Notes: a model not told the origin generated them from the sequence alone. DNA of 64,000 nt from Gammaproteobacteria bacterium (GCA_009844425.1 VYBN01000031.1:1-64000), one strand, 5' to 3'. Positions 32,050-40,921 are shown, counted from the stretch's first letter. A program made the numbers and translations.

Positions 32050-34173
32050 ATGCGGCATTTCAATTCGCGCAGTTTTTTTCTTTCGGCAAGCGTCTTTCTG
32101 GCGACCGCGGCTCTTGCGCAGGAATCCGCGCAGGATTCGGCTTCGGACCCGCTGGAGGAGGTGGTGGTCACGGCGTCGCTGAAGGAGGTGCGGAGCCTGG
32201 ACCTCTCTACCAGCGTAACCGTGCTGGATGCGCAGACCATTCGCAATTCGGCGGTGCAGCATTTCGAGGAGTTGGCCCAGCTCACGCCCAATCTGCACTG
32301 GGCCGGCGGATCTTCGCGGGCCCGCTATTTCCAGGTGCGCGGCATCGGCGAGCGCTCGCAGTACGAGGGCGCTCCGAACCCGTCGGTGGGGTTCCTTCTC
32401 GACGACATCGACTTCTCGGCCCTGGGCGGAGTGGCCACGCGTTTCGACCTGGGCAGCGTCGAGATATTGCGCGGGCCCCAGGGCACGCGCTACGGCGCCA
32501 ACGCACTGGCGGGCCTGATTTACGCGCGCTCCAGGGAGCCGTCCCGCGAGCGGGAGGCCGAGGCCGAGATTTCGCTGGGCAATGACGCCATGCACGCCGC
32601 GGGGCTGGCGTTGAGCGGCCCGCTGGGCCCGGCCGCCGCCGGTCGGTTTTCTGCCCACCATTACCGCACCAACGGGTTCCGCCGCAACGCCACGCTGGAT
32701 CGCGACGACACCAACGGCCGGCAGGAACTGAGCCTGAGGGCCCGGCTCAACTACGAGCCATCTCCGGAACTGGCGCTGAAGCTGACGCTGCTGCATATCG
32801 ACCTGGACAACGGCTACGACGGCTGGTCCATCGACAACGAACTGACCACGTGGTCGGACCGTCCGGGGCGCGATTCGCAGGCGTCCACGGGCGCGTCGCT
32901 GCGCGCCGACCTGGAGCTTTCCGGCGGCCACAGCCTGGTGAGCATTACCGGCGCGGCGAGTTCCGATATCGAACACAGCTACGACGCCGACTGGGGAGAG
33001 GACGGCTACTGGTCGGAGATCGCCGGCTTCGAGATGCACTACGACTACACCTCGCGTACCTTGCGCGAGCGCTCCGGTTTCAGCCAGGAACTGCGCCTCT
33101 TGTCGCCGGCGGAAAGCGCGGCGGGCTATGTGCTCGGCGTCTGGTATCTGAACCTGGATGAAGACAATGACCGCACCGACACGGGTCTTTACGCGGAGCC
33201 GGGCTACGCGCCCGGACCCAGCGAAGACCGGTTCGATTCCGGCTACGGCGCGGACAGCCTTGCGCTGTTCGGCGAATTGTCGCGCGCGTTCGCGGACCAA
33301 TGGCGGGTCACGGCGGGCCTGCGCTGGGAACGGCGCGACTCCGATTACGCCGATTCGAACGGAGAGCTGTTTTCGCCGTCGGACGACATGCTGGGCGGCC
33401 ATTTGAGCGTTTCGCGACCCTTCGGCGAGGACGCGAACGTTTATGTGCGGATTGCGCGCGGCTACAAGGCCGGCGGGTTCAACCTGGGCCTGGGAGGCCG
33501 GGGACTGACCAGCGACGAACTGCTGTACGAGCCGGAATTCCTCTGGAACTACGAGATCGGCGCCAAGGGCCTGTGGCTGGACGGGCGCCTGCGCGGCGAA
33601 CTGGCCGTGTTCCATTCGCAGCGCGTGGACGTGCAGGTGGACACGTCCCGGCAGGTGGATCCCCAGGACCCAAACACCTTCCTGTTCTTTACCCGGAACG
33701 TCGGGCGCGGAGTCAACCGCGGCGTCGAGTTGACCCTGGAGTACCGGCCCGGCGACGCCTGGCGCATGAGCGCGGCCCTGGGATTGCTGGACACGGAAAT
33801 CACCCGCTACCCGGGCCGTCCCGAACTGGAGGGCCGCGAGCAGCCGCACGCGCCGGGCTACGGTTATGCCCTCGGCGCGCAGTGGCGACATCCGCAAGGC
33901 TGGTTCGCCGGCGGCGAACTGACCGGCAAGGACGGCTTCTATTTCTCCAACAGCCACGACCGCAAGTCGGAGGCGTACACGCTGCTGAACCTGCGCGCCG
34001 GGCGGGCCTGGAACGGCTGGGAGGCATTCGCATGGGCGCGCAATCTGCTGGATGAGTACTACGCAATCCGCGGTTTCTACTTTTCCAACGTGCCTCCGGA
34101 CTGGCCCGAACAGGAGTTCCGCCAGCAGGGCGATCCGCGGCATTTCGGCGTTACGATACGTCGCCGGTTTTGA
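32050..34173 (+). CDS. TonB-dependent outer-membrane receptor, probably for thiamine
   Basis: A 707-residue outer-membrane transporter: signal peptide (FFLSASVFLATAALAQ), TonB-box region (LEEVVVTAS), plug domain (SVTVLDAQTI..., VEILRGPQGTRYGANALAGLI) and a C-terminal 22-strand barrel ending in a Phe (TIRRRF). TonB receptors take up scarce ligands using proton-motive energy. The TPP riboswitch directly upstream and the thiamine-binding, PnuT and kinase genes downstream identify thiamine or a close precursor as ligand. ATG 32050 is fixed by the riboswitch's embedded ribosome site. Confidence 0.9.
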   Translation: MRHFNSRSFFLSASVFLATAALAQESAQDSASDPLEEVVVTASLKEVRSLDLSTSVTVLDAQTIRNSAVQHFEELAQLTPNLHWAGGSSRARYFQVRGIGERSQYEGAPNPSVGFLLDDIDFSALGGVATRFDLGSVEILRGPQGTRYGANALAGLIYARSREPSREREAEAEISLGNDAMHAAGLALSGPLGPAAAGRFSAHHYRTNGFRRNATLDRDDTNGRQELSLRARLNYEPSPELALKLTLLHIDLDNGYDGWSIDNELTTWSDRPGRDSQASTGASLRADLELSGGHSLVSITGAASSDIEHSYDADWGEDGYWSEIAGFEMHYDYTSRTLRERSGFSQELRLLSPAESAAGYVLGVWYLNLDEDNDRTDTGLYAEPGYAPGPSEDRFDSGYGADSLALFGELSRAFADQWRVTAGLRWERRDSDYADSNGELFSPSDDMLGGHLSVSRPFGEDANVYVRIARGYKAGGFNLGLGGRGLTSDELLYEPEFLWNYEIGAKGLWLDGRLRGELAVFHSQRVDVQVDTSRQVDPQDPNTFLFFTRNVGRGVNRGVELTLEYRPGDAWRMSAALGLLDTEITRYPGRPELEGREQPHAPGYGYALGAQWRHPQGWFAGGELTGKDGFYFSNSHDRKSEAYTLLNLRAGRAWNGWEAFAWARNLLDEYYAIRGFYFSNVPPDWPEQEFRQQGDPRHFGVTIRRRF

Positions 34174-34183
34174 GGAAAGGACC

Positions 34184-34453
34184 ATGCGCATCACCGCCGA
34201 ACTCAGCCTTTACCCGCTGGCCAGCGAGCGGCCGATCGAGCGCATCACGGGGTTTATCCGCGAGTTGCGAGGGCAGCCCGGCGTCGAGGTGCTCACCAAC
34301 CAGATGAGCACCCAGCTTCGCGGCGAACTGGAGGACGTGCAGCGGGCCGTGGACGCCTGCATGAAGGCGGTCATGGAATCCGGCGACCGGGTGGTGCTGG
34401 TTGCCAAGTACCTGAACGCCGACCTGCCGATCGACTCGCCCCCGCAGCTCTAG
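34184..34453 (+). CDS. Thiamine-binding protein, YkoF/UPF0045 (Thiamine_BP) family
   Basis: An 89-residue small ferredoxin-like-fold protein (ITAELSLYPLASERPIERITGFIREL...VEVLTNQMSTQLRGELEDVQRAVDACMKAVM). Members bind thiamine or its pyrimidine half between subunits. It has no signal peptide, so it likely acts in the cytoplasm. GAGGAAAGG precedes ATG 34184, 11 bp after the receptor stop. Its place between a TPP-controlled receptor and PnuT supports a thiamine-carrier or sensor role. Confidence 0.85.
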   Translation: MRITAELSLYPLASERPIERITGFIRELRGQPGVEVLTNQMSTQLRGELEDVQRAVDACMKAVMESGDRVVLVAKYLNADLPIDSPPQL

Positions 34454-34473
34454 CTGCCGGCGCCTGATTCCGC

Positions 34474-35034
34474 ATGGGCCTGATGGCGATCCTGGAGGTC
34501 GTGGCCGTCGTGCTCGGCTTCGTCTACGTGGTGCTGGCCATACGGCGCCATATCTCCTGCTGGCTGGCGTCGTACATCGCTTCCGGGCTGTTCGTGGTGG
34601 TTTTTCTCGACGCCGGCCTGATCTTCCAGCCCTGGCTGCAGGTCTTCTACATGGTCATGGCCGTGTACGGCTACCGCAAGTGGCGCAGGGGAGCGAAGAA
34701 CCCCGCGACGCTTGGCTACTGGGGCTGGCGCAACAACCTGATCGCGGTGGCCGCGTTGCTGGCGATCTCGATACCGATCACGATCTTCGGCGCGCAATAC
34801 AGCGAGTCGTCGTTGTTCTTCATCGACGTGGTCACCGCCCTCGCGGCGCCGCTGGCCACTTTCATGCAGGCGCGCAAATACATCGGCAACTGGATCTGGT
34901 GGATGGTCCTGGACACGACATACGTTGCCCTGTACCTGGAGCGCGGCCTTTATTTCACCACCCTGCTTTACGCCAGCTACCTCGCATTGGCGTGGGTGGG
35001 CTACCGTTCCTGGCGCAAGGCCCTGCCGGCGTGA
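34474..35034 (+). CDS. pnuT: Thiamine transporter PnuT (PnuC family)
   Basis: A 186-residue inner-membrane protein with seven hydrophobic segments. The PnuC-family marks are VVLGFVYVVLAIRRHISCW, YMVMAVYGYRKWRRG and GNWIWWMVLDTTYVALYLERGLY. PnuT members facilitate diffusion of thiamine, trapped afterwards by phosphorylation. The kinase gene that overlaps its stop (GTGA at 35031-35034) supplies exactly that step. Confidence 0.9.
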   Translation: MGLMAILEVVAVVLGFVYVVLAIRRHISCWLASYIASGLFVVVFLDAGLIFQPWLQVFYMVMAVYGYRKWRRGAKNPATLGYWGWRNNLIAVAALLAISIPITIFGAQYSESSLFFIDVVTALAAPLATFMQARKYIGNWIWWMVLDTTYVALYLERGLYFTTLLYASYLALAWVGYRSWRKALPA

Positions 35035-35819
35035 ACTCCGCACGGCTGCCCCCGGAAATCCCCGGACTTGGGCGCCTCGGATACATTCGCCGGCTTTCCG
35101 GGGGCGGGGGATGGAACGAGACGTGGCTGGCCGCGCGTGGCGAGGAGCGGTTTGCAGTTCGCTTCGATACGTCTGCGGTTCGCCTGCTCGGGCTGGATCG
35201 GAACGCCGAACTCGGCGCCCTGCAAGCGATCCAGGGCCGGGGACTCGGCCCTGATCTCGTTTACGCCGATCTTCCCGGAGGCCTGCTCGTGACCCGCTGG
35301 CTGCCGGGCCGCGCCTGCGCGCCCGCCAGTCTGCGCAATCCACGGCTGTTGCGCCATCTGGGAAAGACTCTTCGGCGCCTGCATGAGACCGTTCCTTCAC
35401 CGCCGAACGTTGCGCCACTGGACCTGGCCCGTTCCGTGCGCCACTATGCAGCGATCGTCGGCGGCGTCCGGGCGCGAACAATGGCGCGCGCAGCCTGCCG
35501 TTCGCTCAATGCGGCCGCCGGTCATCGCAGGAATCCGGCGCTGTGCCACAACGACCCGGCCGCGCAGAACTTTCTGCGCGGACCGGCATTGCGGCTGATC
35601 GACTGGGAGTTCGCCGCCCCGGGAGACCCGCTCTTCGACCTCGCCGTCGTGATTCGTCATCACGATCTCGACGAGGGACAAGGCCGCGCGCTCCTGGGCG
35701 CGGCCCGAGGCCGCGTTCATCGGTCGGATTGGCGCGGCCTGACGCACCTGGTGGATGGCTACGGCAACGTGCGTCTGCTTTGGGAAGCCGCCGTGAGGGC
35801 GGTCGCGCAGATTGATTAG
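35031..35819 (+). CDS. Thiamine kinase-like aminoglycoside-phosphotransferase-fold kinase
   Basis: A 262-residue protein-kinase-like small-molecule kinase starting at GTG 35031. The catalytic loop is CHNDPAAQNFL (Asp as base, Asn for Mg) and the metal-binding segment is LRLIDWEFAAPGDPLFDLAV, the APH/choline kinase pattern shared with E. coli ThiK. Phosphorylating imported thiamine would trap it after PnuT. The operon position makes thiamine the best substrate guess, although the fold also serves other amino alcohols. Confidence 0.8.
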   Translation: MNSARLPPEIPGLGRLGYIRRLSGGGGWNETWLAARGEERFAVRFDTSAVRLLGLDRNAELGALQAIQGRGLGPDLVYADLPGGLLVTRWLPGRACAPASLRNPRLLRHLGKTLRRLHETVPSPPNVAPLDLARSVRHYAAIVGGVRARTMARAACRSLNAAAGHRRNPALCHNDPAAQNFLRGPALRLIDWEFAAPGDPLFDLAVVIRHHDLDEGQGRALLGAARGRVHRSDWRGLTHLVDGYGNVRLLWEAAVRAVAQID

Positions 35820-35840
35820 CCGCCGCCGATTCTTTATGCT
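35812..35840 (+). promoter_or_regulatory. Promoter for the aldehyde dehydrogenase gene, apparently leaderless
   Basis: TTGATT (35812-35817), a 17-bp spacer, then TATGCT (35835-35840). ATG 35849 is 8 nt beyond the -10 box, so the transcript should start at about the start codon. The -35 box overlaps the stop codon region of the thiamine kinase gene. Confidence 0.45.
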
Positions 35841-35848
35841 CGCCCGCC

Positions 35849-37345
35849 ATGAACGACGTGGCATTTGACGTACGCGAACGCGTCACCAGCATCATCGACG
35901 GCGAGCCGGTGGGACCGTCGCGGCGCGGGGTGGACTTCCCGATCATCAATCCGGCCAGCGAGGCGCCGAACGGGGTCCTGAGGGAGGCGGATGCGCAGGA
36001 GGTGGACGCGGCAGTGCGCTCGGCGCGCAGGGCCTTCGAGACCGGACCCTGGCCGCGCATGGGCGCCGACGAGAGAAAGGCGATCTTCCGCTCCATGCAC
36101 GAGGCGCTGTACAGGCACCGCGACGAACTGGAGTTTCTCGACAGTCTCAACACCGGCGTGCCGATCAGCCAGGTCCGCGCCATGCACGTGGCGCGCGCCG
36201 CCTACAACTTCGAGTTCTTCGGCGAGGTCCTGAGCCAGGAATCGGGCGAGGTCTATACGCAGAACCCCAACTACCTGACCTACGTGACCCGTGAACCGGT
36301 GGGCGTGGGCGCGATGATGGCGCCGTGGAACGCGCCGATACCGCTGGCTTCGATGCGGGTGGCCACCTGCATCGCCTTCGGCAATACCTGCGTGCTGAAG
36401 CCGTCCGAGTACACCCCGCACTCGATGGAGCGGATGGTCGAGATTTTTCACGAGGCCGGGCTGCCGCCGGGCGTCGTGAACCTCGTCAACGGACGTGGGC
36501 CGGTCACCGGCACGGCGCTGGTCACGCATCCCGAAGTGGACATGGTGGGCTTCACCGGCGGATCGGAAACCGGAAAGATCATCATGTCGGAGGCCGGCAA
36601 GTCGCTCAAGCCGGTGCTGCTGGAACTGGGCGGCAAGTCCGCCAACATCGTGCACGAGAGCGCCGACCTCGACCGCGCGCTGGACGGCTCGCTGATCGGG
36701 ATCTTCTCCGGCAACGGTCAGCAGTGTCTGGCGGGTTCGCGCATCCTGGTGCAGAAATCGATTGCCGACGAGTTCATCGAGCGGTTCGTGGAGCGCTCCC
36801 GCAAGCTGCGCATCGGCGACCCGCTCAAGGTAGACACCGAAATCGGACCGCTCTGCTACGAGAACCACATGAACCGGGTGCTGGGCTACGCGAGCCTGGC
36901 GCGCGAGGAGGGCGCGAAGCTGCTCACCGGAGGCGGCCGGCCCAAGGAAATGGAGCAGGGCTGGTTCGTGGAGCCAACGGCGGTCCTGGCCGGGGACAAC
37001 TCCGCGCGCATCTGCCAGGAAGAGATCTTCGGTCCGTTCGCGACCTTCCTGGTCTACGACGACCTCGACGAGGCCCTGCGGATCGCCAACGACTCGGAGT
37101 TCGGCCTGGTGGCCTACCTCTGGTCGCAGGACCTCAACGTGACGATGCGCGCGGCGCGCGAGCTGCGCGCCGGCACAATCTGGGTGAACACGCCGATCTA
37201 TCGCGAATTGCGGGCGCCCTTCGGCGGCTACAAGCAGTCCGGCATCGGCCGCGACGGCGCCAGGGGGAGCCTGGAGTTCTTCACCGAACCCAAGACCGTG
37301 AGCATTCCGCTCACCGAATTTCCAATGCTCAAGATGGGGAGTTGA
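35849..37345 (+). CDS. NAD(P)-dependent aldehyde dehydrogenase
   Basis: A 498-residue enzyme of the ALDH superfamily. The catalytic cysteine is in FSGNGQQCLAGSRILV and the general base glutamate in LLELGGKSANIV; the cofactor site FTGGSETGK is present. The overall pattern recalls 5-carboxymethyl-2-hydroxymuconate-semialdehyde or betaine-aldehyde dehydrogenases, but the substrate cannot be fixed. A VOC-fold gene begins directly after its stop (TGAATG), so the pair may act on the same aromatic or aldehyde intermediate. Confidence 0.88.
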   Translation: MNDVAFDVRERVTSIIDGEPVGPSRRGVDFPIINPASEAPNGVLREADAQEVDAAVRSARRAFETGPWPRMGADERKAIFRSMHEALYRHRDELEFLDSLNTGVPISQVRAMHVARAAYNFEFFGEVLSQESGEVYTQNPNYLTYVTREPVGVGAMMAPWNAPIPLASMRVATCIAFGNTCVLKPSEYTPHSMERMVEIFHEAGLPPGVVNLVNGRGPVTGTALVTHPEVDMVGFTGGSETGKIIMSEAGKSLKPVLLELGGKSANIVHESADLDRALDGSLIGIFSGNGQQCLAGSRILVQKSIADEFIERFVERSRKLRIGDPLKVDTEIGPLCYENHMNRVLGYASLAREEGAKLLTGGGRPKEMEQGWFVEPTAVLAGDNSARICQEEIFGPFATFLVYDDLDEALRIANDSEFGLVAYLWSQDLNVTMRAARELRAGTIWVNTPIYRELRAPFGGYKQSGIGRDGARGSLEFFTEPKTVSIPLTEFPMLKMGS

Positions 37346-37798
37346 ATGATGTCGAATGACCTACCGGTGCGCGTGCAGCGCACGAACCTTGTGGTTGCCG
37401 ATCTCGAACGGGCGTTTCGCGTGTATCGTGACGTGCTTGGCTTTAAGGTCGAGTTTGTGCTCGAACGCGGCGAAGGACGCTATACGTACACCGTCTTCCA
37501 GGTTCCCAGCGAGGCCGAAACAGGTTTCGCCGCGCTCAGTTCCAAGGGCCAACTCCGCAGTCTGGCGCTCACGGAGATCACCGGAATCGAACTGCCTGAG
37601 CCCAACTTGCCCAGCAGCCACGCCCTGGTGCTGGAGGTCGATGATTTTGACGGCACGCTCGAACGGGCCCGCACCGAAGGCCTGCACATATTTCCGGAAG
37701 AAACGCTGCGCACGCACGATGGGCGCGTGGGGCGCGAGATCGGCATGCTCGATCACGATGGCCACCTGATCGTGCTCTATTGCATCCTGCAATCGTAG
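37346..37798 (+). CDS. VOC (glyoxalase/bleomycin-resistance-like) family protein
   Basis: A 150-residue protein with two beta-alpha-beta-beta-beta units: VQRTNLVVADLERAFRVYRDVLGFKVEFVLERG and SHALVLEVDDFDGTLERARTEGLHIFPEET...VGREIGMLDHDGHLIVLYC. VOC proteins are metal-dependent lyases, isomerases or dioxygenases, or drug binders. The start is ATG 37346 with a second ATG at 37349. It follows the aldehyde dehydrogenase directly, and its last codons overlap the next gene. Confidence 0.8.
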   Translation: MMSNDLPVRVQRTNLVVADLERAFRVYRDVLGFKVEFVLERGEGRYTYTVFQVPSEAETGFAALSSKGQLRSLALTEITGIELPEPNLPSSHALVLEVDDFDGTLERARTEGLHIFPEETLRTHDGRVGREIGMLDHDGHLIVLYCILQS

Positions 37799-38109
37799 CC
37801 AAACTCGCTCAGGATCCGGATTTCATCCGGCTGCGCCGCCTCCAGCGGCGCTACGCGTTCACCATCGCCGGCAGCGTGGTGGCGTTCTACGTCAGTCTGG
37901 GCGTGACGATGGCCTACTGGCCGGAGGTGCTCGACATCCGCCTCGTGCCCGGACGCTGGATCACCGTCGGGCTGATCTGGAACGTGCTGGGCCTGCTCGG
38001 CTGGTTTGCCGCCACGGCCACCTATGCGGCGCTCAGCACGCGCCGGCTGACGCCCTTGCGCGCCAGGGTCAGGGAGCGTCACGGGTGGAACAGTTCCGAT
38101 GGCGCCTAA
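37780..38109 (+). CDS. DUF485 small membrane protein
   Basis: A 109-residue protein with two transmembrane helices (FTIAGSVVAFYVSLGVTMAYWPEVL and ITVGLIWNVLGLLGWFAATATYAAL). The N-terminal HPAIVAKLAQDPDFIRLRRLQRRYAF is the DUF485 hallmark. Such genes nearly always precede an acetate-type SSS permease, as here. TTG 37780 is chosen because it gives the conserved M-HPAI start; it overlaps the VOC gene by 19 bp. Confidence 0.8.
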   Translation: MHPAIVAKLAQDPDFIRLRRLQRRYAFTIAGSVVAFYVSLGVTMAYWPEVLDIRLVPGRWITVGLIWNVLGLLGWFAATATYAALSTRRLTPLRARVRERHGWNSSDGA

Positions 38110-39661
38110 CGCCACGTCCATCCTCACTTTTGTCCTGATCCTCGGGGCGTCGCTGCTGATCACCTGGCAGGCGGGACGGCGGACGCGTTCGTCCTCGGAG
38201 TTCTACGCGGCCTCGCACTCGGTGGGCGGTTTCAGCAACGGGCTGGCGATCGCCGGGGACCACCTCTCGGCCGGAACGCTGCTGGGAGTGACCGCCGTGA
38301 TCTATACGGACGGATACGACGGACTGATCTACATGACGGGCGGGGCGGTCGGATATCCGCTGTTGATGTGCCTGCTCGCGGAACGGCTGCGGAACCTGGG
38401 CAGCTACACGTTCGTGGACGTGCTGTCGGCGCGCTTCCGCGAAAACTCGATCCGCGTGCTGGCGGCCACCGGGACGCTGGTGGCCGCGGTCCTGTACCTG
38501 ATTTCGCAGATGGTGGCGGGCGGCGCGCTGTTCGAGGTGCTGTTCGGCATTCCCTATCCCTGGGCCGTCGCGATGGTGGGCGGCCTGACCGTGCTCTACG
38601 TAAGCGTGGGAGGAATGCTGGCGACCACCTGGGTGCAAATGACCAAGGCCGTGCTGCTCATGTTCTCGATTCTCGTTCTGCTCGCCCTGCTCATGCTGAA
38701 TCTGGGCGAGGGTCCGCTGTCGCTGCTGGAGTCGGCGGCGCGCGTCCACCAGCGGGGCGAGGAGTGGCTGAGCCCGGGACAATTCCTGCCGGACAGGATC
38801 TCGATCTTTGCGTTTGTCCTGACCGGCATCGTCGGCATGGTCGGTCTGCCGCATCTGCTGATGCGCTTCTTTACGGTGCCCGACGCCCGGCAGGCGCGCC
38901 GGTCCGCGGTCTTCGCCACGGGCTACATCGTGACTTTTTCGCTCCTGCTCTGGATTACCGGGCTCGGCATCGTCGTGCTGCTGGCCGGGAATACGGAGAT
39001 CCTGGACGAGCAGGGAGGCATGATCGGCAGCACCAATATGGCGATCATGCACGCGGCGCGAATCATCGGCGGCAACGTGCTGCTGGGATTCATGGCTTCG
39101 GTGGCTTTCGCCACGCTCCTGGCGGTGGTTTGCGGACTGGTGCTGGCGGCCGCTGCGGCGATGGCGCACGATCTCTACAGCGGGGTCTACAAGCGCGGCC
39201 GCGTCGACGACCGCACCGAGGTCCGGGCCTCGCGGATCAGCGTCGTGGCGCTGGGCGCGCTGGCCGTGGCGCTGGGAATCCAGTTTCGGGGCCAGAACGT
39301 GGCCTATCTGACCGCGCTCGCCTTCACCGTGGCCGCCAGCGTCAATACGCCGGCGCTGGTTGCGGCCCTGTTCTGGCGCGCCGCCAGCGCGCGCGGCCTG
39401 ATCCTCGGAGGCTGGGTGGGGATGGTCGTTTCGGTGGTCTTGCTGGCGCTGAGCCCGGCCGTCTGGGAAGGCGCCCTTGGACTTGAGAACGCGCCGTTCC
39501 CGTGGATTTACCCCGGACTGTTCTCGATTCCCGCGGCGGCCCTCGTAATCGTTGTAGTATCGCTTGCGGACCGCAGCCCCGAGGCGATGCTGGGGCGCCG
39601 GCGTTACGATGAATTGCTGGCGCCGTCCGTGCTTGGGCGGCGGGATACACCCGTGATTTAG
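38099..39661 (+). CDS. Sodium:solute symporter, ActP-like (monocarboxylate)
   Basis: A 520-residue integral membrane protein of the SSS family with about 13 helices. The N-terminal GRRTRSSSEFYAASHSVGGFSNGLAIAGDHLSAGTLLGVTA and the LPHLLMRFFTVPDARQARRSAVFATGYI block are typical of the acetate/pyruvate permease branch (ActP, MctP). It would import acetate or a short monocarboxylate with sodium. The overlap with the DUF485 gene supports the pairing. Hairpin element F begins at its stop codon. Confidence 0.88.
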   Translation: MAPNATSILTFVLILGASLLITWQAGRRTRSSSEFYAASHSVGGFSNGLAIAGDHLSAGTLLGVTAVIYTDGYDGLIYMTGGAVGYPLLMCLLAERLRNLGSYTFVDVLSARFRENSIRVLAATGTLVAAVLYLISQMVAGGALFEVLFGIPYPWAVAMVGGLTVLYVSVGGMLATTWVQMTKAVLLMFSILVLLALLMLNLGEGPLSLLESAARVHQRGEEWLSPGQFLPDRISIFAFVLTGIVGMVGLPHLLMRFFTVPDARQARRSAVFATGYIVTFSLLLWITGLGIVVLLAGNTEILDEQGGMIGSTNMAIMHAARIIGGNVLLGFMASVAFATLLAVVCGLVLAAAAAMAHDLYSGVYKRGRVDDRTEVRASRISVVALGALAVALGIQFRGQNVAYLTALAFTVAASVNTPALVAALFWRAASARGLILGGWVGMVVSVVLLALSPAVWEGALGLENAPFPWIYPGLFSIPAAALVIVVVSLADRSPEAMLGRRRYDELLAPSVLGRRDTPVI

Positions 39662-39921
39662 TGCCGTGTAAAGCTCACATTGTCGCATCAGCGCGTCTCC
39701 CCTGGTTCGTGGCAAGGCGCGTCCCGCCGGGAATGGCGCCCCCATTGCCCAGGGGCGCAACGCGACCACGGGCCAGGGGAGACGCGCCCTTCGGGAGCTT
39801 GCGTAGCGCGCCCCTGCGGCGTTGCAGCCGTCCGCAATACGGCGAGTATTCCGGGCCGGCTGCGCCTTGCAGGGACACGCTACGCAAGCTCTGATGCGAC
39901 AATATGAGCTTGACACGGCAC
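39661..39921. repeat. Element F: 261-bp three-way-junction inverted repeat
   Basis: Outer arms 39661-39690 and 39892-39921 pair at 28 of 30 positions. Inside are two further hairpins. The first is 39691-39712 with 39766-39787 (22 bp including two G-T wobbles). The second is 39795-39808 with 39878-39891 (14 bp perfect, extended by CCCTGC/GCAGGG). The folded form is a Y or cloverleaf starting exactly at the actP-like stop and ending 28 bp before bioB. Open frames on both strands inside it follow from the symmetry and are not genes. Confidence 0.85.
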
Positions 39922-39936
39922 TAGTGCAATAGTGCA
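39918..39936. promoter_or_regulatory. TAGTGCA direct repeats / palindrome before bioB
   Basis: TAGTGCA occurs twice (39922-39928 and 39930-39936), one turn or less apart, and GCACTA...TAGTGC forms an inverted repeat. It lies 14 bp before the bioB start and could be an operator for the biotin genes. It does not match a BirA or BioR site I know. Confidence 0.25.
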
Positions 39937-39949
39937 CCAGGAGGCGAGC

Positions 39950-40921
39950 ATGCCGGACTTGACAAGGGCGGACGTCGCGGCGATCTACCATTCCCCGCTG
40001 CTGGACCTGGTCTACAGGGCGGCGACCGTGCACCGCGAGCATCATGCGCCGGGCGAGGTGCAGCTCTGCACGCTGCTTTCGGTCAAGACCGGCGGCTGCC
40101 CCGAGGACTGCGCCTATTGTCCGCAGGCGGCCCGCTACCACACCGGTATCGACCGGCACGGCCTGCTGGATCTGGACGCGGTGCTGGAAGCCGCGCGTGA
40201 AGCCAGGGAGGCGGGCAGCACCCGCTTCTGCATGGGCGCCGCCTGGCGCGAAGTGCGCGACAACCGCCATTTCGACGAGGTGCTGCAGATGGTGTCCGGC
40301 GTCCGCGACCTGGGCCTTGAGGTCTGCTGCACGCTGGGCATGCTCACCGAATCGCAGGCCGAGCGCCTCAAGGAAGCGGGCCTCTACGCCTACAACCACA
40401 ACCTCGATTCCAGCCGCGAGTTCTATCCCGAGATCATCGGCACGCGCACCTATGACGACCGCCTCGCGACCCTGGCCAACGTGCACAAGGCCGGCCTGTC
40501 GGTATGCTGCGGCGGCATCATCGGGATGGGCGAAACAGTCGATCAGCGCATCGACCTGCTGCACACGCTGGCCACCCTGCCCAGCCCGCCGGAGTCGGTT
40601 CCGGTCAACGCGCTCGTCCCCGTGCCCGGAACGCCCCTGGAGGACTGCCCGCCGGTCTCCACCTGGGAAATGGTCCGGATGATCGCGAGCGCGCGCGTGC
40701 TCATGCCCAGGGCCATGGTGCGCCTGTCCGCCGGGCGCTCGCGCATGAGCGCCGAGCAGCAGGCCCTGTGTTTCCTGGCCGGCGCGAATTCGATCTTCAC
40801 CGGCGAAAAGCTGCTTACCACGCCGAACCCCTCGTTCGACAGCGACGAGGGATTGCTTGAGCTGCTGGGCCTCACCCCCAGAGAACCGTACACGCAGCAG
40901 GATACTCACGCGGCTGCATGA
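39950..40921 (+). CDS. bioB: Biotin synthase
   Basis: A 323-residue radical-SAM enzyme that inserts sulfur into dethiobiotin. The AdoMet-cluster motif CPEDCAYCPQ (C-x3-C-x2-C) is near residue 48, and YNHNLDSSREFYPEI and CGGIIGMGET are typical of BioB. AGGAGG eight bases upstream selects ATG 39950 over an in-frame ATG at 39932. Its last codon overlaps bioF (ATGA). It opens the biotin cluster. Confidence 0.97.
   Translation: MPDLTRADVAAIYHSPLLDLVYRAATVHREHHAPGEVQLCTLLSVKTGGCPEDCAYCPQAARYHTGIDRHGLLDLDAVLEAAREAREAGSTRFCMGAAWREVRDNRHFDEVLQMVSGVRDLGLEVCCTLGMLTESQAERLKEAGLYAYNHNLDSSREFYPEIIGTRTYDDRLATLANVHKAGLSVCCGGIIGMGETVDQRIDLLHTLATLPSPPESVPVNALVPVPGTPLEDCPPVSTWEMVRMIASARVLMPRAMVRLSAGRSRMSAEQQALCFLAGANSIFTGEKLLTTPNPSFDSDEGLLELLGLTPREPYTQQDTHAAA

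Noticed and set aside
39675-39907. Short open frames on both strands inside element F
   Set aside because: They follow from the inverted-repeat structure; no ribosome site, and the translations mirror each other.
39922-39949. A riboswitch or BirA site before bioB
   Set aside because: No known biotin riboswitch exists, and the repeats do not match the BirA palindrome I know; only a generic operator candidate was listed.
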